DNA from: Planctomycetaceae bacterium
GTDB taxonomy: Bacteria > Planctomycetota > Planctomycetia > Planctomycetales > Planctomycetaceae
Length of the DNA stretch: 59,338 nt
Assembly: GCA_024742875.1 (NCBI GenBank)
Contig: JANSXP010000046.1
Location: 1 to 59,338 of the forward strand
Reading direction: 5' to 3'
How positions within the stretch are numbered: position 1 is the first letter of the stretch; each line of letters opens with the position of its first letter. Of this stretch, positions 1-8,854 are shown piece by piece. Both the position numbers and the translations under genes were made by a program. A model generated the notes under the pieces. It worked only from the letters and a program-made list of their open reading frames with translations. It made no database searches and had not been told where the DNA came from.

Positions 1-1113
1 AGTGATGTGCACCTGATTCCGGAAGAAAACCGGATGCTGATGCAGTGGCGCATCGACGGCGTGCTGCACACCGTGGCGGGTTTTGGGCCAGAGTACATTC
101 CCCGGCTGGCTGCTCGGCTAAAGGTGCTCAGCGGTTTGCTGACCTATCGTACCGACGCGCCTCAGGAGGGACGCATTACCAGCACGAGTGGTCAGGCGGG
201 GGAAGTGCGCGTCACAACCTTCCCCACACTGTTTGGTGAGAAGGTGGCCCTGCGGCTGTTCGCGGTCGGCACTCAGTATCCTTCGGTCGCTTCCCTCGGC
301 TTTCCAGTGGATGTGGCGACGGCACTGCAGCGGGCTGTTCGCCAAACGTCGGGCGTGCTGATGCTGTGTGGCCCGTCCGGCAGTGGAAAGACCACCACAG
401 CCTACGCGTGCCTGCGTGAAATTATTGCCGAGTTTGGGCAGTCCCGATCGGTGATGACGCTCGAAGATCCCATTGAAGTTGTTGTCTCCGGAGCGACGCA
501 GTCCCAGGTCAATCCGGCTGTGGACTTTGACCTTGCCGTTGGACTCAAATCGATGATGCGTCAGGACCCGGACGTGATCCTCGTCGGAGAGATTCGTGAT
601 CCGCAGACGGCAATTGGCGCTTTTCAGGCAGCGCTGACCGGTCATCTTGTCATCACAACATTCCACGCCGGAAGCAATGTCGAAGCCGTCACGCGCTTAC
701 TGGAACTGGGTATCGAACCGTATCTGATTCGCAGCACGCTGCGGGCATCCGTCTGTCAGCGTCTGCTGAGAAGATCGTGCGCTGACTGTCCGTCGGCAGG
801 TGGGTCCTCAGCCGACTTGCCGAATTCTGCGAAAAGTCCAGACAACACAGAGACGACAGCCGCTCTGGATGATCAGTGTCCCACCTGCGGCGGGCTCGGA
901 TATCACGGTCGGTTCGTCACGGCAGAACTCCTTGATCCCGACCTGCCTCAGGTGGGGCGAGCCATCGCCGACGAACTGGATGCTCACCAGCTTCAGCAGG
1001 TGCTCAACTCCGTCGGCACACCGTCGCTGTTTCAACGCGCCGATCAAATGGTCGACTGTGGAGAAACGACGGCGGAAGAAGTCTTTCGTGTGCTTGGTAC
1101 GCAGCGCGGCTGA
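1..1113 (+). CDS. GspE/PilB-type secretion ATPase (5' end cut by window)
   Basis: Cytoplasmic hexameric ATPase that powers pseudopilus or type IV pilus assembly. The reading frame is open from base 1 and already inside the conserved N-terminal subdomain (the SDVHL..RIDGVL region), so the true start lies upstream of the window. Visible motifs: Walker A GPSGSGKTT at nt 370-396, the Asp-box-like stretch TLEDPIE, Walker B-like DPDVILVGEIRD and a His-box region (TGHLVITTFHAGS). Two CxxC pairs near the C-terminus (CADCP and CPTCGGLGYHGR) resemble the zinc-binding module of GspE/PilB, although the spacer between them is enlarged. It heads an operon with three GspF-like genes and pseudopilin genes, which supports a type II secretion/type IV pilus-like role. 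PilT-type retraction ATPases lack this zinc module, so a PilT assignment is less likely. Confidence 0.93.
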   Translation, partial: SDVHLIPEENRMLMQWRIDGVLHTVAGFGPEYIPRLAARLKVLSGLLTYRTDAPQEGRITSTSGQAGEVRVTTFPTLFGEKVALRLFAVGTQYPSVASLGFPVDVATALQRAVRQTSGVLMLCGPSGSGKTTTAYACLREIIAEFGQSRSVMTLEDPIEVVVSGATQSQVNPAVDFDLAVGLKSMMRQDPDVILVGEIRDPQTAIGAFQAALTGHLVITTFHAGSNVEAVTRLLELGIEPYLIRSTLRASVCQRLLRRSCADCPSAGGSSADLPNSAKSPDNTETTAALDDQCPTCGGLGYHGRFVTAELLDPDLPQVGRAIADELDAHQLQQVLNSVGTPSLFQRADQMVDCGETTAEEVFRVLGTQRG

Positions 1114-1180
1114 CACGCTTCAGTGTGCCGTGTTCTGTGAATAGAATCCGGGCAACCTCCTTCTTCTTTCAAACAGCTTC

Positions 1181-2236
1181 ATGCCAGTTTCACTGCAGGA
1201 AATCGAAGACCTCAGCATCGAAGTGAAAGCGCTTGTCGGTGCGAATCTGCCTCTGGAGCGAAATCTGGCCGAGGCCGGAAAAAGCTACGGACCGCAGCTG
1301 CAGGAACTGACCAGCTCCATCTCCCAAAGATTATCCAGCGGAGAGCCATTGGAAGAGGTGATTCGCAGTAACTCTGCCGGAGCTCCGCGAATGCTGGCGG
1401 CGGCCGTCGCCGCAGGTTTAAAGTCCGGTCACCTGGCAGCGAGCATCGAAGTGCTTGGCGACATGGCCCACGACATTGTGGAGCTGCGACGTCGTGTGCT
1501 GAATTCCATTTCCTACCCGCTGCTGGTGATGGGAATGGCCGTTGTCCTGTTTTGTGTTTTCATCCGCCAGTTCCTGGCGCGAGTGCGGTTTGTGATGGTC
1601 GAAGACTTTGGCACATCCGCGGACTCTCTGCTGGTTCAGTTACTGGACCTTGATCGAGCTTATTGGTGGTGGCCCTGGATCATTCCGTCGCTGCTGGTTC
1701 TGATGGGCGCTGTCTGGCTGTTTTCGGGCCGAGCTGCGTCGATGAATTTTCGGGGGCCGGAACGCATGCTGCTGTGGTTGCCAGGCGTGCGCGGCATGGT
1801 GCGTGATTTGCAGTTCTACAGTCTCACGCGAATGCTGTGTCTGATGGTCGAACGACAAATTCCGCTGCCCGATGCGCTGCTGCTGTCCGGCTCGTGTTCC
1901 GGAAGTGACCACCTGGAGCAGGCCTGTCGCCAGGCGGCCGGCAAAGTCTCGTCAGGAACACGGCTGGAACTCGAGGACCGTCCCTGGTCGCCCGGCGATC
2001 TTCCTCCGCTGGTGACTGTCTGCCTGCAGGAAACAACGGGGCAGACGGAAACACTGAATCAGCAGCTGCTGGGTGTCGCCGGATTTTACCGTCGTCGCCT
2101 GCAAACCAGCCTGGCGTGGTTACGCAACATCGTCCCCGTGGGGATGTTTGTGATCATTGGCGGTGGCAGCGTCGTGGCGTATGGATTGACGGTCTTCTGG
2201 CCCGTGACACAGATTTACTATTTCCTTTCCCCCTGA
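1181..2236 (+). CDS. GspF/PilC-like inner-membrane platform protein, paralog 1 (short, divergent)
   Basis: Predicted inner-membrane platform subunit that would contact the GspE ATPase and the pseudopilus base. The 351-residue protein has the GspF plan: a cytoplasmic helical domain (about 10-110) containing the family-like stretch AAAVAAGLKSGHLAASIEVLG, a membrane segment at about 112-129, another at about 164-182, a second cytoplasmic domain, and a final membrane helix at about 318-340. It is shorter than the usual ~400 residues and lacks the N-terminal ~60-residue extension. The motif that in paralogs 2 and 3 reads IFxDFGTxLPxMTE is degraded here to VEDFGTSADSL. It starts 67 bases after the ATPase stop and ends 7 bases before paralog 2, so it is probably co-transcribed. 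Confidence 0.88.
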   Translation: MPVSLQEIEDLSIEVKALVGANLPLERNLAEAGKSYGPQLQELTSSISQRLSSGEPLEEVIRSNSAGAPRMLAAAVAAGLKSGHLAASIEVLGDMAHDIVELRRRVLNSISYPLLVMGMAVVLFCVFIRQFLARVRFVMVEDFGTSADSLLVQLLDLDRAYWWWPWIIPSLLVLMGAVWLFSGRAASMNFRGPERMLLWLPGVRGMVRDLQFYSLTRMLCLMVERQIPLPDALLLSGSCSGSDHLEQACRQAAGKVSSGTRLELEDRPWSPGDLPPLVTVCLQETTGQTETLNQQLLGVAGFYRRRLQTSLAWLRNIVPVGMFVIIGGGSVVAYGLTVFWPVTQIYYFLSP

Positions 2237-2243
2237 GGGGCAC

Positions 2244-3623
2244 ATGCCCAAGTATCGATACGAAGCTGTTGACTCCAAAGGTGTTCCGATTCACGGAGTC
2301 GTGGACGCACCGGATCACGATGCGCTGATCGACTACGTCAAGTCGAAGGAATATCGGCTTGTCAGCTCCTCCGAGGTTTCGCTGGACTCCCTGGTGGCCG
2401 CCAATCGCAATGTCATTCCGCGGCTGTTCCAGCTGCGGATGGGCGAACAGCTGCGGGAATCACTGCTCATTGGGCTGCCCGCTCATTCGGCCGTACGTGC
2501 GCTGGCTGCAGAGCCCGTTAGTCATGCCGTGCCAGGCATGATGCCGTGGCTGATGGGAACCTCATGGATCCTGTTTCTGCTGGCCCAGTTCTGCGCCTAC
2601 CTGACGGGAGACTGGGGGACGGCCGTGGTGGCCACTGGCGTGATGGCTGTGGTCGTCACCCCGACACTGACCGGAATCGTCCGCTGGATGTATGACGTTC
2701 GTCCGCGCCGCATCATGCGGGGGCTGGCCCGGCAGCTGGAATCCGGTGATGATGTGCGGTCTGCCACGACGACGCTGATGCCAAAAGAAATCCGCGCGGT
2801 GATGTCATCACCGATCAGTGACGAGCACAAAGCGCGTGTGGCGGCGGAACTGGTTCCCAGTCTCATGAATGGAAATCTGCGGGTCCAGCAGTTTGTCATG
2901 ACGCTGGTGGGGCCGGCCGTGCTGCTGTCCATCGTGATGATCGGTATCTACTCCGTCATGCTGTTTATCATCCCTCGGTTCAAATCGATTTTTGAGGATT
3001 TTGGCACGGAACTGCCCGTGATGACCGAGATGGTCATCCGGATTTCGGATCTGTTTGCCTGGACGGGCATCACCGGCTGGGTCGTGGTCACGGTGGCAAC
3101 CGTTGTTGCCGTGCTCATGCTGTCACTGCTGCTGGCCTCCCACCGTGGGGCGGAGCTGTTCGAAAGAATCCCGGTGTTCGGTGTCGCCTTTCGCTGGGCC
3201 ATGCAGGCGCGGGTGGCTCGTGTGATCTCCGCCATGGTTCGCAATGGCTGCAGCTATTCGGACTCCATACGAGTGGCAACAGCTGGCAGTGGATTCCGCG
3301 CGGTCAGTCAGCAGGGTGATCGGCTCGCCGCGCGGCTGGACGCCGGAGACCGACCCGACACCGCCGTCGCTCTGCTTTCCGGACTGCCGATGTCCATGCT
3401 CTATGTGTCTGCGTCCGGTTCGGCCGGCGAGCATCGTCGCGCTGTGGTCGCGGATACGTTTTCCGGGCTGGCAGAAATGCTGGACACAGCGACCGTCGGG
3501 CAGGGACGACTATTCGCCATGGTGGTTCAGTTTTCCACGGTGACGGTCATCGGACTGACGGTCGCGTTTTCTGTGATTGCGCTGTTCCTGCCGCTGATCA
3601 AACTTCTGAATGATCTTTCCTGA
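2244..3623 (+). CDS. GspF/PilC-like inner-membrane platform protein, paralog 2
   Basis: Second platform-protein paralog, 459 residues. It is the only one of the three with the canonical N-terminus (MPKYRYEAVDSKG, typical of GspF/PilC). Two F-type modules follow, with membrane segments at about 100-120 and 132-150, around 228-247 (LLSIVMIGIYSVMLFIIP) and near the C-terminus. The motif after the third segment, FKSIFEDFGTELPVMTE, is well preserved. The start is supported by GAGGGG a few bases upstream of the ATG. It lies between two other F paralogs in the same operon. I infer that it is the most complete platform subunit; whether the three form hetero-oligomers cannot be told from sequence. Confidence 0.92.
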   Translation: MPKYRYEAVDSKGVPIHGVVDAPDHDALIDYVKSKEYRLVSSSEVSLDSLVAANRNVIPRLFQLRMGEQLRESLLIGLPAHSAVRALAAEPVSHAVPGMMPWLMGTSWILFLLAQFCAYLTGDWGTAVVATGVMAVVVTPTLTGIVRWMYDVRPRRIMRGLARQLESGDDVRSATTTLMPKEIRAVMSSPISDEHKARVAAELVPSLMNGNLRVQQFVMTLVGPAVLLSIVMIGIYSVMLFIIPRFKSIFEDFGTELPVMTEMVIRISDLFAWTGITGWVVVTVATVVAVLMLSLLLASHRGAELFERIPVFGVAFRWAMQARVARVISAMVRNGCSYSDSIRVATAGSGFRAVSQQGDRLAARLDAGDRPDTAVALLSGLPMSMLYVSASGSAGEHRRAVVADTFSGLAEMLDTATVGQGRLFAMVVQFSTVTVIGLTVAFSVIALFLPLIKLLNDLS

Positions 3624-3654
3624 TGTACGTTATTGCCACAAAGGGAGTTCCTGA

Positions 3655-4728
3655 ATGAACGGCGGCCACCTGCAGGCGATGCTGTTTATTTTCAATCGCC
3701 CGGAACCGATTCGGCAGTCCGCACTGCTGATGGTTCTGGCGACGGGGATCGGCGATGCGTCCACTCTGATATCGGGACTGAAGGCGCTTTCAGCAGAATC
3801 CAGTTATCCCTGGGGCAATCGCATCAGTCATCTGCTTTCGCTGCTGGAACAGGGGCAGCAGTTGTCCGAGGCTCTGACCAGCGTCAATGGACTGTTGCCG
3901 GAACAGACACTGATTGCCATTCGAGTGGCGGAAGAAACGGGAACGCTGCGGCAGGCACTTGCGGAGGAAGCCAATCGCCTGATGAATCAGACGGATGCCG
4001 GCAGTCCGGTGCGGCCCACGCTGGGCGGCACAATCGTGTGGATGATCGCGATTGCCGTGCTGCTGATGTCCATCCTGTCGTTTCTGATGTTCTTCATCAT
4101 CCCCGAGTTGAAAAAGATCTTTGACGACTTTGGAACCGATCTGCCCGCAATGACCGAACTGCTGATCATGCAGTTTGACCGGGCATATGGCCTGTGGCTG
4201 GTGGGCGCCTTACCCGTGTTCTGCACAGTCGTCTTTTGTGCGTTCTATTTTCTGTACTGGCGACTGCGATGGCTGACATCCGGCCGCGTGTTGCTGGCTG
4301 AGCACATTCCCCGTCACTGGACGCCCCTGATCCTGCGGATGCTCAGTCTCACGGCCGCGACATCGCACGCGTTTGGCAACACCATTCACTGCATTCTCAA
4401 GGAGCTGCGGCCTGGCAGAGCGGCCACACGACTGAGTTCTGTCCGCATGCGGATCAGTGCCGGAGAAGACATTCTGGATGCCATGCAGGCGGAGGGATTT
4501 CTCCATGTCCGGGAAGTCTCGTTTCTGCAGTCCGCACGCAAAACCCATCACATCGACTGGGGCATGCTGCATGTGTCCCGCACCATGGAACGTCGCCGTT
4601 CCCGCTGGCTGCAGATGCTGCCCACACTCCTGCAGCCCATGGCCGTTATTGCCGTAGGATTGCTGGTGGGATTTGTGGCCATCGCCATGTTCCTGCCAAT
4701 CGTCAAGCTGATCAACGATCTGTCCTGA
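3655..4728 (+). CDS. GspF/PilC-like inner-membrane platform protein, paralog 3
   Basis: Third platform-protein paralog, 357 residues, preceded by a strong ribosome site (AAGGGAG) 7 bases before the ATG. The N-terminal cytoplasmic F domain carries IRVAEETGTLRQALAEEAN, matching the conserved 'GE..G.L...L' signature. A membrane helix at about 122-148 is followed by LKKIFDDFGTDLPAMTE, nearly the same motif as in paralog 2. Further membrane segments lie around 178-205 and at the C-terminus. The second cytoplasmic domain is diverged. Like paralog 1 it lacks the usual N-terminal extension. The next gene, a pseudopilin-like protein, begins 19 bases downstream. Confidence 0.9.
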   Translation: MNGGHLQAMLFIFNRPEPIRQSALLMVLATGIGDASTLISGLKALSAESSYPWGNRISHLLSLLEQGQQLSEALTSVNGLLPEQTLIAIRVAEETGTLRQALAEEANRLMNQTDAGSPVRPTLGGTIVWMIAIAVLLMSILSFLMFFIIPELKKIFDDFGTDLPAMTELLIMQFDRAYGLWLVGALPVFCTVVFCAFYFLYWRLRWLTSGRVLLAEHIPRHWTPLILRMLSLTAATSHAFGNTIHCILKELRPGRAATRLSSVRMRISAGEDILDAMQAEGFLHVREVSFLQSARKTHHIDWGMLHVSRTMERRRSRWLQMLPTLLQPMAVIAVGLLVGFVAIAMFLPIVKLINDLS

Positions 4729-4747
4729 AAGCCGCAGAGTTTCCGTT

Positions 4748-5206
4748 ATGAACCTTATGTCCAGGCATTACGCAGACAACCACGTTCGGTCGCGGCGACG
4801 CGGGTCGCTGATGGTGGAGATGGTGGTCTGCACCATTCTGCTGTCGGTGGTGGGGCTGATTCTGGCTCCCGCCATCCAGTCGGTGAATCGTCAGCGGAAG
4901 GCGCAGAAGTTTGAAATACTGACAGCGATTGAACTGGAGAATCTGGTGGAACGCCTGCGGGTTCAGAATCAGGATGACAGTTTCCTTCCTTCTGAGATGT
5001 CTCTGGAAGACTGGTACCATCGTCGCTTTCCGACAGCCACACTTTCGGTCGAAAGCAGCACCGCAGAGACGGGATGGACGTCGGTTCGATTGCAGATCAC
5101 GCAACCTCAGAATGGGGGGCACGTTGAGCAGACACGTTCGTTGATGTGCTGGATGAGCACAGAAAACGCGGCCGGAGAGCGCACTGCCGGGGAGGTCTCT
5201 CCATGA
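4748..5206 (+). CDS. Minor pseudopilin-like protein (GspI/PilV type)
   Basis: Small type IV pilin-like protein of 152 residues. A basic leader ends RRRG, followed by SLMVEMVVCTILLSVVGLIL: this gives a prepilin-peptidase site (Gly at -1) and Glu at mature position +5, then a hydrophobic helix. These features define a prepilin-type N-terminus. The C-terminal domain is short and not recognisable, which fits a minor pseudopilin such as GspI. Its stop codon overlaps the next start in an ATGA (5203-5206), so the two are translationally coupled. No prepilin peptidase gene is visible in the window. Confidence 0.8.
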   Translation: MNLMSRHYADNHVRSRRRGSLMVEMVVCTILLSVVGLILAPAIQSVNRQRKAQKFEILTAIELENLVERLRVQNQDDSFLPSEMSLEDWYHRRFPTATLSVESSTAETGWTSVRLQITQPQNGGHVEQTRSLMCWMSTENAAGERTAGEVSP

Positions 5207-5730
5207 CTCGCCGCCCCATCAGGTTGCCCCGACAACGGCATCAGAACAAACGTCGGGGAACGCTGTTCCATTACTACATGGTCTATCTGTTTCTCTCCAG
5301 CGTGATCATGATGACCGCCGGGATGTGTCTGCACGCCCTGTTGAAGGCGGACCGTGTGGACACGCAGAATATGGCCAGGCTGCATGCGCTGCAGTTGCTG
5401 GAACGGTCGCTGCGAATCAGCTCAGCCACGGGGACATTTTCCATGAATGGAACGTCGCTGCAGTTCATGGCAGGCGAGCAGACGACCACCTGGGAAGTGG
5501 ATAACAGTCTGGTGCGGCGGACGGTCCGCAGTGACAGCGAAGTCATCGGCCGTGATCGTTTTGTTTTTGAAAAGGGCACAACCGTCTACTTCGAAGTGGA
5601 TGAAGGGCTGGTTCGGTGTCGAATCGTGGACCCGCCCGTGATGCCGGACAATCATCAACCAGCTGACGACCAACTGACGTCTGTTGAAATTGTCGTTGCC
5701 CGTCGCAGCTTGAAGGAGGCGTCACCATGA
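5203..5730 (+). CDS. Minor pseudopilin-like protein (GspJ position), lacks Glu+5
   Basis: 175-residue single-pass membrane protein at the GspJ position of the operon. The ATG at 5203 is preferred over the longer frame because it overlaps the preceding stop as ATGA. The N-terminus has a basic leader ending KRRG, then TLFHYYMVYLFLSSVIMM. A cleavage-like Gly is present, but mature position +5 is Tyr rather than Glu. The periplasmic part is beta-rich-looking, with alternating hydrophobic and charged residues. Its stop again overlaps the next start as ATGA (5727-5730). The role is inferred from gene order and the N-terminus; sequence similarity to real GspJ is not obvious. Confidence 0.7.
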   Translation: MTRRPIRLPRQRHQNKRRGTLFHYYMVYLFLSSVIMMTAGMCLHALLKADRVDTQNMARLHALQLLERSLRISSATGTFSMNGTSLQFMAGEQTTTWEVDNSLVRRTVRSDSEVIGRDRFVFEKGTTVYFEVDEGLVRCRIVDPPVMPDNHQPADDQLTSVEIVVARRSLKEASP

Positions 5731-6119
5731 TCCGTTTCGACCGAAGAAAGACGGGGAGTTCCCTGCGACATGGTGTCGTCACCGTCATGGTTCTGGTTGT
5801 GCTGATCCTGCTGGGTGGCCTGCTGACGCAGCTGGTGCGGCGGACCGTTACGGAGCATCGTCAGTCGCGGCGTGAACTGCACCAAAGGCAGGCCATCTTG
5901 CTGGCGGATGCCGGGGTGCTGCGCGCCGAAACCAAACGTCTTCAGGATCCAGCGTATTCCGGGGAAGTCTGGACGCCCGACATGACGTCTGTGAATTCGC
6001 GAAATACGGCGGAAGTCAACATTTCACGAGACGGGGACCAGTGGCTGGTTGTCGCCTCCTATCCGCACAATATGGAATTTCCGGTTCGAGTGACCCGAAA
6101 GAAAGGTACTGCCCAATGA
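5727..6119 (+). CDS. GspK/PilX-like minor pseudopilin candidate
   Basis: 130-residue protein with a basic N-terminus, a Gly followed by VVTVMVLVVLILLGGLLTQLV, and the helix continuation HRQSRRELHQRQAILLADAG, which resembles the start of GspK/PilX proteins (a hydrophobic helix running into a charged helix with an AD.G motif). GspK-type tip pseudopilins naturally lack Glu at +5, and here the residue is Met. It is much shorter than classical GspK (about 300 residues), so it may be a reduced form. It starts in an ATGA overlap with the upstream gene and its own stop overlaps the first DUF1559 start (6116-6119), so four consecutive genes are coupled. Confidence 0.7.
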   Translation: MIRFDRRKTGSSLRHGVVTVMVLVVLILLGGLLTQLVRRTVTEHRQSRRELHQRQAILLADAGVLRAETKRLQDPAYSGEVWTPDMTSVNSRNTAEVNISRDGDQWLVVASYPHNMEFPVRVTRKKGTAQ

Positions 6120-7009
6120 CACTGTTTCCTGGAAACCGACGACAGGGCATTCGGGGGTTTACTCTGATCGAACTGCTGGTTGTGATTGCGATTATCGCCA
6201 TATTGCTTTCGCTGCTGCTGCCAGCGGTTCAGCATGCCCGTGAAGCCGCCCGGCGTACCCAGTGCCGCAACAACATGTCTCAAATTGGCCTGGCGCTGCA
6301 CAACTACGAGATGGCGTTTGAGTTCCTGCCTCCCGGCACTGTGAATGAAACGGGACCGATCGTGAATCAGGCCCAGGGCTATGACATGAGCTGGATTGCT
6401 CAGTGCCTGCCGATGATCGATCAGGCGAGTGTGTTCTCCCTGATCGATTTCAACGAAGGGGCCTACAGCGACGCCAATGCCAAAGCACGGCAACTGCAGA
6501 TGGACGTGTTTTCGTGCCCTTCGGACTATTCTTTCAAATACAGTGTGCCCAATCTGGGGGCCACGGTGGCATCCAGCTACGCGGGATGTTTCAGCGGGAC
6601 CGATCAGCCAGTCAATGATCCCTCAGACGGTGTCATGTTTATGAACAGTGCCGTGTCTTACGATCAGATTCGCGACGGGCTTTCGCGGACGATTCTGGTG
6701 GGGGAAAAGGTTAACCCCCGCTCGTCGGCGGACCTGGGCTGGATGTCCGGATCTTCCGCAACTTTGCGAAATACGGGTGTGGCCATCAATACCAGTTGGG
6801 ATGTTCGGTCATATCTGAATCCTCGGCAGGCGGAGCAGACCGCCGCACCGGATGACACGGCCACCGGAGGATTCAGCAGTCAGCACACGGGTGGCGCTCA
6901 GTTTCTGCTTTGCGACGGGTCCGTGCGTTTTATCAACGCGATGATTGATCAGGACGTCTTCGGCTACCTGGGCAATCGTGAAGATCTTGAGGCGGTGGAG
7001 AGGTTTTAG
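6116..7009 (+). CDS. DUF1559 pseudopilin (H-X9-DG), copy 1
   Basis: 297-residue planctomycete-type pseudopilin. The ATG at 6116 gives a 14-residue leader ending in Gly, then [21 protein letters not shown], a textbook prepilin signal with Glu at +5. After the helix comes [26 protein letters not shown], the conserved DUF1559 stretch. Near the C-terminus the family signature reads H-TGGAQFLLC-DG, matching H-X9-DG. It is probably exported and assembled into, or associated with, a pseudopilus built by the upstream ATPase/GspF proteins. The start overlaps the preceding stop by 4 bases. DUF1559 families are heavily expanded in planctomycetes; the exact function is unknown. Confidence 0.95.
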   Translation: MTLFPGNRRQGIRGFTLIELLVVIAIIAILLSLLLPAVQHAREAARRTQCRNNMSQIGLALHNYEMAFEFLPPGTVNETGPIVNQAQGYDMSWIAQCLPMIDQASVFSLIDFNEGAYSDANAKARQLQMDVFSCPSDYSFKYSVPNLGATVASSYAGCFSGTDQPVNDPSDGVMFMNSAVSYDQIRDGLSRTILVGEKVNPRSSADLGWMSGSSATLRNTGVAINTSWDVRSYLNPRQAEQTAAPDDTATGGFSSQHTGGAQFLLCDGSVRFINAMIDQDVFGYLGNREDLEAVERF

Positions 7010-7010
7010 G

Positions 7011-7949
7011 ATGCGTCCCAGCGAGGTTTGGCAAACCAGTGATGTGACTGATGTCCGGATGGCAGCCGGCGACACAGAGCCTTCGCGCGACGGCGAGTGG
7101 TCTCGCCCAGGCGAGCGGTCCTGCCACCACGGGCAGCGAGGCGATCGACGCAGCGGCTTTTCGCTCATCGAACTGCTGGTCAGCACATCGATTGTCGTCA
7201 TTCTGGTGACGCTGCTCACGCCGGCGGTTTCGTTCTGTCGTGAAGTAGCGCGTCGGACTCAGTGTCAGAATCGCATGCGACAGCTGTCCGTCGCGCTGCA
7301 CAATTACAGTCATCTGCATGGCGTCCTGCCCCCCGGGTCTGTGAATTCCGACGGTCCCATTGTGATGCAGGAACAGGGGTACCATATGAACTGGCTCGTT
7401 CAGGTGCTCCCATTTCTGGATCAGGAAGTTTGCTACCAGCAGATTGACTTCCAGCACAGCGTCTACGCAGACACCAACCGCCCGGTACGACAGCGACGGC
7501 TGCCGGAGCTGATTTGCCCCGCCGATTCGCTGGCGAGTCAGTTGCTGCCGGGCAGCAGCTATGTGGGGTCGACAGGTGGCCTGGACGAGCCGATCAGTGA
7601 AGACAACACGGGCCTGCTGTTTCTGAACAGCAGCATCCGCTTTGCAGAGATTCGTGATGGTGCCAGCTACACAATTCTGCTGGGGGAACGGCTGTCGTCA
7701 GATTCCCCGATGGCTGTGGATCTCGGCTGGATGTCGGGGACATCTGCAACTTTGCGGCACTCGACAATGGTTGTGGCCGGACAGAATTCCCCGATTCCCA
7801 TTGCTCAGCAGACAGGGGGCTTTGGCGCGGCCCATCGCTCGCTGCACGTGGCGCTGGCGGACGGGGCGGTGAAGGCGATGAATGGTGGCTCAGCCGTGTG
7901 GCGGGAGCTGGGCTGTCGCGACGATGGAAGCATGCATCCGGGATTCTAA
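7011..7949 (+). CDS. DUF1559 pseudopilin, copy 2 (long leader, H-X8-DG variant)
   Basis: 312-residue DUF1559 protein. With the ATG at 7011, one base after the previous stop TAG, the leader before the cleavage-like Gly (RRSG then FSLIELLVSTSIVV) is about 49 residues, much longer than in its neighbours. A second ATG at codon 17 would still leave about 33. The mature part has the DUF1559 core (REVARRTQCQNRMRQLSVAL) and the QGYHMNW segment shared with copy 1. The C-terminal signature has only eight residues between His and Asp-Gly (H-RSLHVALA-DG). It is the most diverged of the four tandem copies. Confidence 0.9.
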   Translation: MRPSEVWQTSDVTDVRMAAGDTEPSRDGEWSRPGERSCHHGQRGDRRSGFSLIELLVSTSIVVILVTLLTPAVSFCREVARRTQCQNRMRQLSVALHNYSHLHGVLPPGSVNSDGPIVMQEQGYHMNWLVQVLPFLDQEVCYQQIDFQHSVYADTNRPVRQRRLPELICPADSLASQLLPGSSYVGSTGGLDEPISEDNTGLLFLNSSIRFAEIRDGASYTILLGERLSSDSPMAVDLGWMSGTSATLRHSTMVVAGQNSPIPIAQQTGGFGAAHRSLHVALADGAVKAMNGGSAVWRELGCRDDGSMHPGF

Positions 7950-7964
7950 CCGGGAGAACCAACG

Positions 7965-8840
7965 ATGAGATCGGGCATCCGAACAATGAAACGCACACGC
8001 GCGTTTACGCTGATAGAACTGCTGCTGGTGGTGGCGATCATTGCCATTCTGATTGCGCTGCTGCTGCCTGCCGTGCAGCAGGCGCGCGAGGCTGCACGGC
8101 GGACGCAGTGCAAGAATAACCTGGCGCAGATTGGAATCGCCATGCACAACTACAACTCTTCGTTTGGCTGCATGCCACCGGGAACAATTAACCTGACCGG
8201 TCCGATCAGGAACGAAGACGAAGGCTACCATTTCAGCTGGATTGCGCAGCTGCTGCCGATGACAGAGCAGTCAATGCTGTTCCAGTCGATCGACTTCAAT
8301 CAATCTGTTTACGGTCCGGGCAGTCTGAGCGCCCGCGCCGCACGCCTGACCATGTATTTGTGTCCCAGTGACCCGGGGCCGCTTTCCTCTTCGGGGATCG
8401 AACCAAGCAGCTATGCGGGCTGCGCTGGGGGCGCAGACGTGCCAGTCGATATGGACAATGATGGTCTGTTCTTTTTGAACAGCAGCGTGGCGTATCATCA
8501 CATCCGGGACGGGGCCAGCAACACGATCCTTGCCGGCGAACGTCAGCTGGCCGACATCGGCACAGAAGACCTTGGCTGGGCCTCGGGGACCACCGCATCT
8601 TTGCGAAACACGGGCATTCCGATCGATGTCTATGTGTCGCGATACAGCACTGATGTCGTCGTGCTGCCGGGAACCCCTGACCCTGTGCTGGCGACTCGCG
8701 GATTCAGCAGCTGGCATACCGGAGGCGCTCAGTTTTCACTGGCGGATGGCTCTGTTCGATTTCTCAGCGAGAATATTGACGTGGACGTCTATTCGCATCT
8801 GGGTGATCGAGAAGATGGTCACACACTGCCCGATTTTTAG
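7965..8840 (+). CDS. DUF1559 pseudopilin (H-X9-DG), copy 3
   Basis: 291-residue DUF1559 pseudopilin. GGGAGA lies 8 bases upstream of the ATG at 7965; an internal ATG at 7986 is possible. The N-terminal helix is [21 protein letters not shown], but the residue just before Phe is Ala (KRTRA), whereas the other three copies have Gly. The downstream core ([20 protein letters not shown]) and the C-terminal [12 protein letters not shown] signature are canonical. It sits 15 bases after copy 2 and 14 before copy 4. Ala at -1 is sometimes tolerated by prepilin peptidases; whether this copy is processed is uncertain. Confidence 0.94.
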   Translation: MRSGIRTMKRTRAFTLIELLLVVAIIAILIALLLPAVQQAREAARRTQCKNNLAQIGIAMHNYNSSFGCMPPGTINLTGPIRNEDEGYHFSWIAQLLPMTEQSMLFQSIDFNQSVYGPGSLSARAARLTMYLCPSDPGPLSSSGIEPSSYAGCAGGADVPVDMDNDGLFFLNSSVAYHHIRDGASNTILAGERQLADIGTEDLGWASGTTASLRNTGIPIDVYVSRYSTDVVVLPGTPDPVLATRGFSSWHTGGAQFSLADGSVRFLSENIDVDVYSHLGDREDGHTLPDF

Positions 8841-8854
8841 GAAGGCGTACTGCT

